This document shows, in pieces, positions 35,331-47,502 of a DNA stretch of 64,000 bases (position 1 is the first letter of the stretch; every line of letters starts with the position of its first letter). This stretch comes from Atherinomorus stipes (Eukaryota > Chordata > Actinopteri > Atheriniformes > Atherinidae): contig JALJCO010001047.1 of NCBI GenBank assembly GCA_023101725.1, positions 186,001 through 250,000 of the forward strand, written 5' to 3'. The position numbers and the translations under genes were made by a program. The notes under the pieces were generated by a model. It was not told the origin of the DNA. It searched no databases and saw only the letters and a list, made by a program, of their open reading frames with translations.

Positions 35331-36575
35331 GCCTGTATCAACCAATCAATCAAATTTATTTGAATGGCCCTTTAAAAAAATAACCAAATGGTATTCAAAG
35401 TGCTTGACAATAACGCCATAAAAAGTACATGCAAATGCATATGTTCTTTTTTCTTTTCGTTTTGGTTTCACTTCTTTCTGATGTATAGCATCAGCATTAC
35501 CTGTTTAGGTTTAGTCATTAAAATAACTACTTAAAATCAGGAAAGTGTCAGATTTATATTTTATTTTTATATCTTATCTATAAATTATTGTGATAATATG
35601 ATTTATTCCTCACAGTCATGTCTAAACAGGAAAAAAAGAGGAATGTTTCTAAATACCAAATGATTCTGGCAGTTTTTTATGAATGCTGATGTTTTTACCT
35701 TTTAAAACTGGAAAATGTTTCAACATAGTGTCCGAGGACAAAGATCTGGTTTACATTTTTAGGATGTTTTTCAGGGGAAAACAAAATATCTGGGATTTTC
35801 TGCTTTTACTTAACACAATAACTTCCTGCAGACTATTTCTCTAAATCCCATGTGAAAGGGAAACCAGTCTGGTCGAGTTATCCCTGTTTTGTGAGACAAC
35901 TAGAGCAAAGCCAAGTGAAGCATTTGAAGAGTTTGGGGGACGTTGCCCTGCCCTGACAGAGGCAGACGTGCAGCCCTCCGCCTGGAGTGTGTTTGTGTGT
36001 GTTGGTTTGTGTATGGGAGGACGCCCTGAGGGCAGAGGAACCTGGAACATTAAGCCGTGCCACGGCGGCTCAGTGCAGCTCTGAGCCTTGAGCGGCTTTG
36101 GCAGCTTGCCTCGGGTGGAGGTGGCAGCAGGGGTGGCACAGGTTTGGAAGAGGACCCTCTGCTTGTTCCTCCTCATTCTTCTGGGACCCAAAACCCCCTC
36201 GGTGTCTGAGTTTAAAAAAGGAAAAATGGGGGGAGTTGTTGCTTTGGTTTTGGAATCACGTACAGCGCACTGAGCGTGTTCATCCGGAGAGAAGAAGAAG
36301 AATTATAAAACATTTTGAAAGGATGCTAATTACCTGGATGTGTTTGCTGGCAGCCTTTAATAATTTGGACTAAAAATGTAGAATTTTTTCTTTGAAAATA
36401 CTCCAAAATAAACATTTGTGGCATAGAGACCAGATTTTGACCAATGATGAAGAGAAACAGAGTTTAATGCATCGACGGTGCTGTAGGTCTGTTTGATGTT
36501 CCTGGTCAGCATCAGCAGCTGTTTGTGAGACATAACCAAAGATCACATGTCTATTTTTTAAGTACATCTACAAGG
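35331..36575. other. Short dispersed repeat end, then single-copy DNA
   Basis: 35340-35420 (CAATCAATCAAATTTATTTG, AAAGTGCTTGACAATAA) resembles a common fish LINE 3' end. The rest shows no gene. Open frames at 35841-36273 overlap on both strands without domains. Confidence 0.35.
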
Positions 36576-36784
36576 ATTCATCAACCACTTGCTAGTACCA
36601 GGTTGGACTCCTTCTTTCCTCCAGAACTGCCTTAATTCTGAATTGAAAAAGTCCAACAAGGTTGGAAACTTCCCTCAGAGGTTTTTCTCCATAATGACAT
36701 GAAAGCATCACACAATTGCTGCATCCATGATGAGAATCTCCCGTTCCACCACATCCCAAAGCTGCTCTGCTGGATGGAGATCTG

Positions 36785-38188
36785 TGCTGTGCCCCAAATC
36801 ACCTACTTCCATACTCATTACTCAAAATTTTGAGATCAAAGTGAAAAACAGTATTCATAGTATGTGAAAATTGAGGGTGCAAAAGTACCCGGATGACGTA
36901 CTCAAACCCGTCAAGATTTTGAGTAGGTGATTGTGGACATTCACCACATTCTCTCATCCCGAATTCGGTTCAGTAGGTGGCGGTAATGCATCCTGAAATG
37001 GGTAACAAACTGTTGTAAAACTCAAGAGAAGAAGAAGAAGTAGAAGAAGACACTAGCCACACTCTTCACGAGTGGAAAAATGAAAGCTTGCGCACCTTCA
37101 GCCAATAGCAGGAGGACATTGATTTGCTGGTGTCGATTTTAACCAAGCGGCAACCTCCGGTGGCCAACTCTGACGCTACCTGGAAGAACTCATTTTTTGT
37201 AGTTCTCTCTTCATCCACTAGAGGCTGCAAGACAGAGCAAATCCCCACAGACTCCCGTGTTAAAAATGTCAACTTCATAGCAGGAATAAACATGTTTACA
37301 GCAGAAATAAACATGTTTACAGCCTGGTTTAAAAAATCATTTTAAGTTTAATAAGTCAAGTTTGCCTTCATGTCAACTGTGAGGGGGTTGAATTTTTTTG
37401 ATAACTCATTCGTTTAGATGTTATTTAATCTTGGAATCACACATAATTAAGGGTGTGTCCTTATGATTGACATGCCTCAGGCCGAGCTTCCGGCCTGCCC
37501 CAGGGACCTAACTAGGACCTAACTAGGACCGGTGGCTCCATGTTAGCTCCTTGTTAGCTCTCAGTAAGGTCTCAGTTTGTAGCAGAGTCCCACAACGGCA
37601 CTTTTTAGTCAACGAATAGCAAGTCTAAGGGGGCTAATCTTCGTTAGCTCCTGCTAGTTTCAAGTTAGCTCAGTTAGCGTTTAGCCCAGAGTACGTCAGC
37701 TGTCAATAATTTGCCCCCCGGCCACGTTGTTCCCATTTTAGTATTTTCCGGGAGTGACGACACACGTCACACGGCAAGATGGCAATGGTGGGACACGCCC
37801 ACCTGGCTTCATTTTTAGCTCTTCAGAAACCAACGGGTGGCGTAGCGGAAGGTTCGTCCCTCTCTCTTAACGGTCTACGATTTCAATGTAAAGCTCCACG
37901 AAGGATGTTCATGTTTATGATTAAAAAAAAATAACACTCAAAGGTGAAAAGCGCCGGCAGAAGATGGCGGCAGTGCGCCGTGGCTGTAAGCCCGTGAAAA
38001 ATTTCCATAGAAGAAGTCAACATCGCGCTTTAATTTCCGGTGAGTACTCCACACAGGAGTATGCGATTTGGGACAGCACTGCGAACTGGAAAATCACGTA
38101 CTAAGCTATTGAGTACATAGTATGGTTAGTGTACTCAATTTGAGATTTTGAGTATTGGGTATGGAAGTAGGCGATATGGGACTCAGCA
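36785..38188. mobile_element. R element with CTG target duplication
   Basis: The ends TGCTGTGCCCCAAATCACC and, inverted, TGCTGAGTCCCATATCGCC continue as CTACTTCCATAC on both sides. CTG flanks it (36782-36784, 38189-38191). It carries the X copy (37115-37892), and also AAGATGGCGGCA at 37961-37972. No transposase is seen. Confidence 0.85.
37115..37892 (+). mobile_element. X-family repeat, copy B
   Basis: Same block order as copies A and C: GACAGAGCAAATCCCCACAG, two units of AGCAGAAATAAACATGTTTA, ATAACTCATTCGTTTAGATG, TCAGTTAGCGTTTAGCCC, CGGCAAGATGGCAATGG. It is nested in R. Confidence 0.75.
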
Positions 38189-38196
38189 CTGGTGAC

Positions 38197-38420
38197 GAAT
38201 AGGGATGGGGATATTTTATGTGTGGATATATGTAAAGAAATTCCCCAAATAAAAAAAATTTTTTTTTGGGGAAGAAAATTATGTGTTTGGTACTATTTTT
38301 TTTTAAAGGAAATTTTTTATTTTAATAAAGGGATTTGGTTTTTTTTTTTTAGGGAAAATAAGGGTGAATAAAATATAAAAAAAAAAAATTTTTTTTTAAA
38401 AAAAAAAAAAAAATTTTTTT
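38197..38420. repeat. Poly(A)/poly(T) low-complexity insert
   Basis: GAATAGGGATGGGG is followed by A- and T-homopolymer blocks. It sits between GGTGAC and CTGTGGAG of the Tc1 host, so it is extra DNA or a poorly resolved element. Confidence 0.6.
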
Positions 38421-38868
38421 CTGTGGAGCCCGTTGGAGGACAGTGAACTCATCCTCATGTTGGAGATGATGTGATCTTTGTGACATGGTGCATCATCCTG
38501 GATGGATCCATGCTCATGATGTTTCCAGCAGATTCTGAGTTGAGCATCTGAATGTGGAGCTGAAATGGAGACTCATCAGACCAGCAACGTTTCTCCATCT
38601 TCTATTGTCCAGCTTTGGTGAGTCATGCCTTTCATAACTTGGTTGAAACCTGTGCTTATCTGACTTCCCGTTGCCTTTCCATCATTTCCAACCAGTCTGC
38701 CCATCATCCTCTGACCTCAACCGGACATTCTGGTGCAGACCACTGCTGCTCACTGGATATTTTTTCTTTTTCAGACCATTATTTGTGGTTGTGTGTGGAA
38801 ATTACAGTAAATACTCAGACCAACAACCATTAAATGTCCTTTTAACAGGGGCGTTTGCTGTTCAGAGA

Positions 38869-38940
38869 ACTGATTAATCCAGATGTGTCTGATCTCAGTT
38901 ACCACAAAGACAATGGCCAGACACACCTGGATTAATCAGT
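38869..38940. repeat. 23-bp inverted repeat (hairpin)
   Basis: The arms 38869-38891 and 38918-38940 pair at 22 of 23 positions, starting ACTGATTAATCCAG, around a 26-base loop. The function is unknown. Confidence 0.8.
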
Positions 38941-41704
38941 TTATCCAATAATGAAAGACAGGAAACAAAGGAGTACTACTAAGTTCAGGAAGTAGTGGAG
39001 TTGTGCGTATGTATAGCCCATAGAAGATGTTTTGTCATTTCAGAAAGCAGAGACTGTTAGCGAGTTTTTGAATTATGCGCATGCGCAAGATCAACCTGCT
39101 AGATTCACAGCTCCCTCCTCCAACGTTCACGAGCCACTCCTGCGTTTAGCAGTCAGCAGCTACGGACTTTCCATCATGTCACAAATGCTAGTAAACGGAA
39201 TGTCGTTGTCTGAACGCCGCTAACTGCTAGCAGTATGATGCTAGCTACCTGCTGTAAACTTCGGGGCAGTGTGCGCAGCTTCTGGGTCGCAGTATCACTC
39301 TCACCAATCAATCACTTTCATTGATCAGTCGTGCCTATAACCTGTTCTTACTACGGTAGTAAAAGTGATTGACGAGCCAGTAGACAAATGAAAAAGTTAA
39401 GGAATGCAGAAGATGATTGGAGGATGTTTTTCCAGCCCCATTACTTTCACAGCTGATGTATAAAAATATTTATATATTTAAAGCGACTGCTGGCTGTTCG
39501 AAAATGATGTTTTGTCCTGGCAAAATTTGTGGAAAAGGCCTGGTGTCTGCGGTAAAGTATTTTGTATCCCTTTTGATGAACTTCTGTCTCTGTATGTGCC
39601 CAAATTTTCATAGGTTTTTATTATGTCATGCTTTGTTCTGTATTTTGCCACGAGGCTGTTCTATAGTATATTATTTGATAGTTTCTGATAAGCCCATGAG
39701 GGCTGGGCACCAACCAAGGTGCTTGACACTTAAATAAACAAAATATCAATCAATCATAAAGCTTTTAATTAATCATAGCGTATTGAAGCCTATTTTACCG
39801 AATATTGCAAAAATTGTTGAAAGAAACATCTTCTGTAGCACCTTTAATGTTGTTCGTTGCTTTATACTCCAAAAATACTAACTCCAGCTGAGAATTTCTC
39901 TGAAATATGTTTATAAATATGTATATATGCTATGTAATATCCGATGTGTATGTGTGCATGAGTTCCTCTGTATGTGGGGAACCATAGTGGGATCTAGATT
40001 GGGTGGTATGGGGGTAGTATGGGAGGGAACTAGGAACTGTTTGGTGACTTTTGGCAGCAACTGGGATATAGATACTGTATCTTCTGGGAAGTCCCATTTT
40101 TACAAATGTATTTGATAGTATGCTTTTGTATTTGTATTTTAACTGATTTGTAAAATAAATGGAACTGAGCTGAACTACATGACTGCACTGAGTTGCTGCC
40201 AAGTAATTGTTTAATTAGTTATTTGTTTACTGATTAGATTTTTTTTTTTTTTTTAGCTGTCTATTGGTGACAGTAACTTCCCTTTTGGATAGCTAGCATA
40301 TAGATAACAGGAAAGCGTCCCTCACAAGATGATGATGTCATCCTAACATGCAATATTGAATCGGGTGTGATGTAACTTGAGTGTCTACACTCAAAATTTA
40401 ATGTTACAGTACAATATAATGAATAAAACTGTGTTAATTATGGAGTAAGTGTGCGTATGTGGACGTGTTTGCAGAACTGAGATAATGCAGCAGTTTCTCC
40501 TGCAGAAGACAGACTCCTGTGTGCGGATTCCAGGATCTAGACCAAGTGTGAAAACGGTGACAGACCCAAGACCAGTCCCGTTCTGGACTGCGCCCAGGTG
40601 TGACAGCAGCTTTCACACTTAAACAAATGTATTAAATTCTCAGGGCGAACAGCCACAGGTTCAGTCAGCCCGAGTGTGAAAACGGCCTTAGAGAGCGATC
40701 ACACCTACACTTTATTTTCTTGGAAGAACTGACTTTGTTAGATTTGTGGATGTGATTTGAGCTCTTACACCAGTAATTAAGAAGCGAGACAAATAAAGAC
40801 TTTCTCCACACATCCTCATGCAGTTAAATCATGTCTCTCCCAGCCTTGGAAATAAAAAAAAATCCATGAAATAAAGGAGCATTTAAACTCACAGCCCATT
40901 TTTATAGCTTTTAATCATATAAACAGACCAAAGCAGTGGTTTTCAAACCTTCTCAGCCAAGACACCCACAATGACATACTCTGGTGTTCGTGTACCCCCC
41001 CCCTCCTCTTTTTGGTGGATAGAGAAGTTTAGGCAGGAATGAATGCTTTTTCTTAGCCACTATGCTACTAGTACACTACGTATATACTTCCCAGCATGTC
41101 AAGAGTGCCATCACAGGGCCTCACCCCAGGTTTCTGGGACCATAGCTCGCCTCTGTTACCGCGACACTGCCCCTCTCTTTCTTTGTTGCCATTTCACTGA
41201 TTAACCTGTTGCTATACTTTAAGTTTTAGAATAACGTAAGTATACTAAAAGTACATTAGCTAAGGGTTATAAAGAAACCCTTTTAATTCCCCACTGTCGT
41301 CCATGTGTTGTACTTTATAGTATTTTTGGAGCGTGCTGTATTTGACTGAATGTTATCACAGAGTTGTCGGGTGAATTTTGCACCAGGGGCGTTTGCTGTT
41401 CAGAGCCAAATTGAAATGGAAAGCAAACCATGCTAATCCACTCCAATTCAGGTCAGATTCGGCACCTGGTGCCACCAGTTTCATCGCTGGCTGCCAAAAT
41501 CTTTGCAGTGCTCTTCTCTTCCCACTTCTGCACATCTTCTGCACAAATACGTTCAGGGAAGTCATCAACCATCAGAGCTGAACATTTAAAGATTTTTTTG
41601 CTTTCCACTCTTTATTCAAGTTAAAGATACAGAAGGATATCGATAAATATCCTTATTGGGACATGAAGGACGCGTCATATGTGCTCCTTCACATGTGGGC
41701 GAAC
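38941..41704. other. Unassigned DNA, partly LINE-like
   Basis: 39420-39760 ends in AAATAAACAAAATATCAATCAATC, like a LINE tail; 39930-40170 ends AAAATAAATGGAACTGAGC, also LINE-like. No catalytic motif is readable. A T-run occurs at 40239-40254. No host gene. Confidence 0.3.
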
Positions 41705-42480
41705 AAAGCAAACATAGGTAGACGATGATGTCTGATCAGGACCTCAGTTTCATCCTCTCTGTCTTCTCCTCTTTCTTTCTCTCTCCACCTCCATCTCTTT
41801 GTAGTTTGAGCACCAGAAGCTGCGGCGAGAAGAGTCCACGCCGGCCAACAAAGCTATTGAAGCATCACTCCCCCCATCCCTCTCCTCTTCTCTCCCTCTG
41901 TTCAGGCCTTGCTGTGTTTTTGGCAGTTACTACTGACCATCATGGACGTCATTGCCAATTTTTGTGAAAACTGGCACATATGGCAGCTGAAGTGCCATAT
42001 GCCATACAGAATATTTTTTGGCCGTTTCCCCCATTTGTATAATCGCTGGATCCGGTATAAAAGTGGCTCATTATTAATTCATTCACCCACCACCCCACCC
42101 CCTTCTTTTTTTTCCTTTTTAGTTCTCTAATGTGTTTTTTCCCCTTTTTTTGGAGAAAAAAATGTTCTCCTTTTTTTTTTCCTCGCAGGTCTGTTTGATG
42201 TCTGCGAGGACAGAAATGACAAGTTAATTTAAGTTGCCGTGCAGGGATTAAAGTGTTTGGTTAATTCAAAGCTAAACGTGGGGATTAATGCTGGTGCACA
42301 AGTCCATCTTCATGCATTAATCTTGTTTTTAATTCTGCTTTACTGTAGCCCAAATTAAATATTTTACATCTGAATTAAATTGGTTTATTACAACAAAGAA
42401 CAAAACTTGTGACATTTGATTTCCTGTGAGGTTTATGCTGGAAGTGATTTACCGTGTTGGCTGTCTGATGCTCGGCTTCG
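41705..42480 (+). other. Pyrimidine-rich DNA with an exon-like segment
   Basis: A long pyrimidine tract ends in TTTGTAG at 41804 and is followed by an open frame FEHQKLRREESTPANK. No donor or neighbouring exon was found, so it is not called as a gene. Confidence 0.2.
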
Positions 42481-42667
42481 TATCACCAACAGACCTCATA
42501 AAATGACCCCCCCCCCCCCCCCCCAAAAAAAAACAACCTGAAATAATTAATCTTATGGTACCAGCTTGTCAATACCGATATTGATACTGATACCGATGCC
42601 GATATGTTTAATGGGGCAGTCAAATCAACAGATTTGTGCAAACAGATTTTTCTGTGGAATCTATACA

Positions 42668-42706
<39 letters not shown>

Positions 42707-43056
42707 CAGTTCGGTTCAATACTTTAGTGTCACGGTCGATAATTTTTCGATACAAAAATATACATTTTCTTTTTTTTTTAACCCAATGTCCTTCTGACCA
42801 CAGCGGATTACCATCAGGATCATACTCAACGTGAAAACCAAAGAAGTTCCAAATGCCAGATCTGATTGTAGTCGAAAACAGATCCACTGAGATTTCAACA
42901 GAGAGCTCATCAGAGCTCAAGTTGATAAAATAAATTAAAAACTCTGTGTTGTTCGATATTCAATACGCATTGCTTACGGTTCGATACAAGTACATATATT
43001 GTGGCACCTCTAAAAAAGAAAGAAAGAAATGAATATATATATATATATATATATAA

Positions 43057-43093
<37 letters not shown>

Positions 43094-43110
43094 CCTGGCT
43101 TCTTCAGGTT
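42481..43110. repeat. Microsatellite cluster: C-run, (TA)n, (GAAA)n, (TA)n
   Basis: C-run at 42508-42525, (TA)n at 42668-42702 and 43033-43092, and (GAAA)n near 43016-43029. CCGATATTGATACTGATACCG-like DNA around them suggests an eroded element. Confidence 0.7.
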
Positions 43111-43370
43111 TGCTCAGCAAAAACACAATCAGTCACAGGTGTCTTAAATACAATAAGGTCACATGACCAAGTAGTAAATCACAGTATTTTCAATTTATAA
43201 TTTATTAAACATTCTTCAGAAATTGTAATTTTTATGAAAAACACGATGAATACAAAATAACTGAAAAAAAACATGAAGTCAAAAATGACTGTATGAATGT
43301 GACTTGACATCCTATGATATACTATTTACATAAGAAAAGAGGAAAAATACATTTGTGTGTCAACCTGAAG

Positions 43371-43607
43371 CTACCCACTCAGGAAACTTGGATTACATTG
43401 GACGAGCAATATGGAGGAATATTGATAAGTTTTTGTGGACTTTTATGGACTTTCTTGGTTCAGGCACCGCTGGTCTCCATTATATGACAGTCGGCGGATA
43501 ACTACCCCCCCGGATCTCTGGCTGCATTTCAGATAATAAAAAATTGCTCCAGAGTCTCGCTCAGCATGAGGGTGAGTAGAAAATGAAGGACCATCATTCT
43601 GTGGGTG
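43371..43607. mobile_element. Single arm of the 20597-21453 TTAA element
   Basis: CTACCCACTCAGGAAACTTG, TACATTGGACGAGCAATATGG and ATCATTCTGTGGGTG match the right arm of the complete copy. The rest of the element is missing. Confidence 0.8.
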
Positions 43608-44518
43608 CATGACGGGGGGGTGACCTCGTGTCCTCATTTTGGACACAAGCCACCTACATCTGAAGGGTGCGTTAGATTTAAGTGCTGTTTGGCTCAGTGA
43701 TATTTGGTGTCAGCACTGCTCTGCGTGCAGGGCGCCGCGTACGCTCCATGGCCATCATGGCTGCCATGAATTTCCTGCCCTGCTTTCTGTGTACCACCAG
43801 AAAGAGTTTGCGTACCACTGGGGGTGCACGTACCACAGTTTGAGAATGAAGGCCGTAGTTTATATGTTTTAAGCCACTCATTATTTCTTCCTAACCAGAC
43901 TTTTTGTTCTCGAATATATTCAAGTGGTTTCAAGCAATAGATCTTCGGGGTTTCTAAAGTTTTTCTTCAGACATTTTCAGCTTTTTCTCTCATTTTTGCT
44001 TCAGTCCTGGAGCCTGACGGTTTGCTGAGGAATGTGTCGACCACCTCGGTGGCTTCAGGTAACACGAGAAATGAGCTACTGGAAATCAGCAGCACGGGTC
44101 TGATGAGGGCTCCCCACGGCTCAGACCGCAACATTAGTAAATACTTTATGAATAATAATAACCATAATAATCATAATAAAACCTTGTCTGACAGGTTGCT
44201 GTGACTTCAAATACAGCTCTGGAATTACATTTGGTCTCAGAGTGTCATCGTTTTCTTCTTTTTAAAAAAATGATCCTGGCAAAACTTTAATACCTTCAAC
44301 TCTGCTTAATAATGAAATGATATATTTACAACCTCAAGTGCAGTTTTAATGCTTTAGGAGTCAAAAGAGAGATTTGCGTTAGATGTGTAAGTCAGTAAAC
44401 GTATTACTGGTGAAAAATACTGCAAATGTAGAAGGCACATAGCAGAGATGAAAAAGTTTCAGGCTTGCCGAAAAAAACAAACACTTTAAAGTTGAATATG
44501 CAGCTGCATGTTCTAGAC
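43608..44518. other. Unassigned DNA
   Basis: 43616-43910 contains GTACCACCAG and GTACCACTGGGGGTGCACG, like a hAT remnant. No gene. Confidence 0.3.
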
Positions 44519-45440
44519 CAGTGATTCTTAAATGGGGCCACGGCCCAAGCTCGGGCCTCGAGCGCCACCTAGAGGGCCGCGAAAAAATGTTCCTTTTCCA
44601 CATGTGGGCCGCCAGGACCGTATATTTATACTGTTATTTATGACTGGATGAATTCCAATGTAGCCCCCCCATCAGAGTTCAACAAACAAGCAGAAGAAGA
44701 CACTCTGCTTGCCGCTAGCCTGTAGCTGTAGCTAACGTTGTAAAGAATTAAAACTAAATGAGGACAAAAATGGTGCCAAATCGCCCCTAAAAAGGCAAAA
44801 ATCCACTCCAATTTATTAAATACAGATTAGTGAGTGGAGATAACAAAGCAGAGCTGAGAAGTCTGGATCAAGGACTAGCTAACGTTAATGCTAACACTAT
44901 CTGCAAGCTTCATCTAGAAACAAACATATAACACTCATTGGAAAGAAAGAATTTTTAAGAAAAAAAGAGAGAAAATCAGCTGTTGATGCAGAAAATGTCT
45001 GTTATGTTTGGAAGTTCTTTAAAAAAATTGTAAGAAAAGTTTAAATGAACAAATTGTTGAATGAAATTTTGTGCTTTAATGGCCTGTCTAAACAAATAAA
45101 ATACAGGTTTTTACAGATTATTTAAACTGAGCCTTTTTATTTTCAATGTGATCTATTACTGCACCATTTTATCTCTTTTTTTAAATCATTTTTTTCTGTT
45201 GTTCCTTTTTTTGTAGTAAAATGTTGTGTTTATAGTCAAATTCTGATTTGTTTTGATTTTAGTCCATGAATTATATGTGTGATATAAATGTGTTTGTGAC
45301 CCTCTCATAATATATTTTCATATTATATTATTCTTGTTTATCACGACACATTTAACAAGGTCCAGTCTGTTAAAGGCAGGTGGATTTGCTTTAGTTATTA
45401 AATTAATAAACCAAAAATGTGAATGGGCCCTGGACCATCA
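44519..45440 (+). mobile_element. H-family hAT-like element, copy without insertion
   Basis: It starts CAGTGATTCTTAAATGGGG and continues with CGAGCGCCACCTAGAGGGCC. It aligns end to end with both flanks of the 27392-29189 copy and preserves the site that is filled there. The right end is truncated (GGGCCCTGGACCATCA). Confidence 0.75.
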
Positions 45441-46680
45441 AATCAGCACACAATATGTGAACATTATGTCTGCAAAGTCAAACCCCGATAAAGTGGAGCA
45501 GGTTTAAATTTTAGGATTAAAGAGATTTTATTGGAGATAGTTTCCAAGGTTTCCAAAATGACCATTTTTGTATAATCTCCCAAGGTCCCCCAGTTGGAGG
45601 TTTTAAAGGGTTAATATGTGCCATTTCCCTTTGAATACTTATATCTTCATGTTCCACACAGTTCTCGTTTCTTCTATTAGAAGCAGCCAAAGGGAGACTT
45701 AAATGATGCATTTAAGATCTTTCCCAAAGCAGCTGATAACTGAAACACTGGTGCATTATTCCGGCTGATTGGCATTTATTTTTGATTAAATAAGCCAAAA
45801 CCTGGTGGAGCCCCAGATGCCAGCAGGTACCCCTTCAAGTCCCCCTCCTCTGCCTCACACGGGCAGCTTCCAGCTTCACAGGAACTGCTTCCTCACAAAC
45901 ATCCTCGGAGTCGCCGCCTCTCTCTTCCCTCTCCTCTTCTGCCCTCCTTTGGAAAAAGACTGGAAGGTCTGCAGCGACTCCCACGCTCGCAGTGTGTCTG
46001 CTCGTCCATCACAGACTTGGATCTTCCTCGCTGCATCTGGGCTGTGTTAACAAAAACTCGTTTCAGAGCCAGACTTTCCTCGTTGACTTACCTGAGCCGT
46101 GACAACGTGAGTGAGTTAAACACCGTCCGGGGATTTAAAGCCTGGAAATGCTTTCAGTTTCATTTCATAGATTCTACTTTCCTCTTGTTTGGATGCAAGT
46201 TAACATTTATTTTCTTTTTACATTATTACAAGAAGCAGACCTGATCTATGGCCGGGCACCTTCGGGGGAGGGAGCGTTCTCTCAGCTCAGCTGTGCACTA
46301 AATACTATGAAACACATGAGCTGGAGATTAAACGTATGTCCTCTGGTTAATGCCGTCATATGTAAGTAAAATAAGCTCCTTTTGCTTAATTTACTCACAT
46401 AACAGTAAAAGCAGGATAGTAATGAAACACTGATGATGTCAGAACTCCCTGATAAAGCAGAAAACGTCTGATGGGGGGACCAGGCTGGGGCACAGACTGC
46501 AAAAATAGTGGCAGATGTAAATTAAATCTTTCTTTTATTTGTTGTTTTTATTTAAAAAAGGAGGTGTTGATTTCAGGAAATAAACCGATGAATAAGTGGT
46601 CATCTTATTTAAAAGTTCAGCAGGTGTAATACGTGTCTTCAATCACTGCTGCACAGACAATCATATGTCATTGATAAGAG
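45441..46680. other. Single-copy DNA
   Basis: No repeat or gene recognised. 45750-46360 has even composition. Confidence 0.3.
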
Positions 46681-47001
46681 TTTTTTTTAAGTTTGAGTTT
46701 GAGTTTATTTATTTAAAAACGGACAGTGCTTATTAATGAACATTAAATGTAAATGTACAGGATTATAGCAAAGCTAATTTTTCATCCTTAGTCCCTCGAC
46801 AAGCCAACACAATGAGCATAAAAGTAATAAGAATACTGAAACATTACAAACAATGGAAGGAGATCAAGGTACATAATGGTAAAAACAATAAAAATTAAAA
46901 CAAAATAAGGATACTGTTGATATTTGTCAGAAATTAGAATAAGTACATTCATGTATGCACACACACACAAACACACACATATACACATATATGTCTATAT
47001 A
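46681..47001 (-). repeat. Probable LINE-type dispersed repeat end and (CA)n
   Basis: AAGTTTGAGTTTGAGTTTATTTATTT begins it, recalling short-repeat tails of fish LINEs on the opposite strand. (CA)n-like DNA lies at 46958-46990. Confidence 0.35.
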
Positions 47002-47478
47002 CAGTCCTCAAAATTATTCATACCCTCCAATTAAAGAAAGAGCTAAATTAACAATAGTTATTCAAATAACAAGAAACTATATAAACTAATAATAAATAAA
47101 AATTTACAAAATTATAATTTAGTGAAATAAAATATTGCTTTTGAATTGTGGTTGGAAATCATAATTTTTAAAAAAGAAATAAAACTGTCCCAGACACATT
47201 AGAGCTTCTTTCCCATGAACATGGACCAACATACCTGTGAACAGGTGCAGACGTCTGATTGGACGTCACAGAAAACACCTGATTGCAGTGATTGTCTCAA
47301 AATGTTGCTCAACAAAATTTTAGCTTCGGAGACCCATCATGCTTCTTTACTTGTTTTATTTTGTGTGTTTGTTTTTACTATTTCTTTCAAACAACAATTC
47401 AAAACTTACATCACTGACAGTTGATTTATTTATTTGTTTAATTTGAGGGTATGAATAATTTTGTGGACAACTATACAG
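47002..47478. mobile_element. Tc1-like MITE with TA target
   Basis: CAGTCCTCAAAATTATTCAT and the inverse of ATGAATAATTTTGTGGACAA form the ends. TA flanks both (47000-47001, 47479-47480). No transposase. Confidence 0.75.
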
Positions 47479-47502
47479 TAGGACACACACACACACACAC
47501 AC

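Larger units (their letters stand above)
36576..38845 (-). mobile_element. Tc1-like transposon split by R element and low-complexity DNA
   Basis: 36576-36784, 38192-38196 and 38421-38845 give, in order on the minus strand, pieces of Tc1 transposase DNA. Examples are GAATCTCCCGTTCCACCACA (complement of the VEREIR region) and GACTCATCAGACCAGCAACG (complement of the WSDESPF region). An inner deletion joins GCATCATCCTGGATGG to the WSDES part. The sequence at 4928-4950 shows the unbroken site GAGATCTGGTGACTGTGGAG. Confidence 0.8.
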
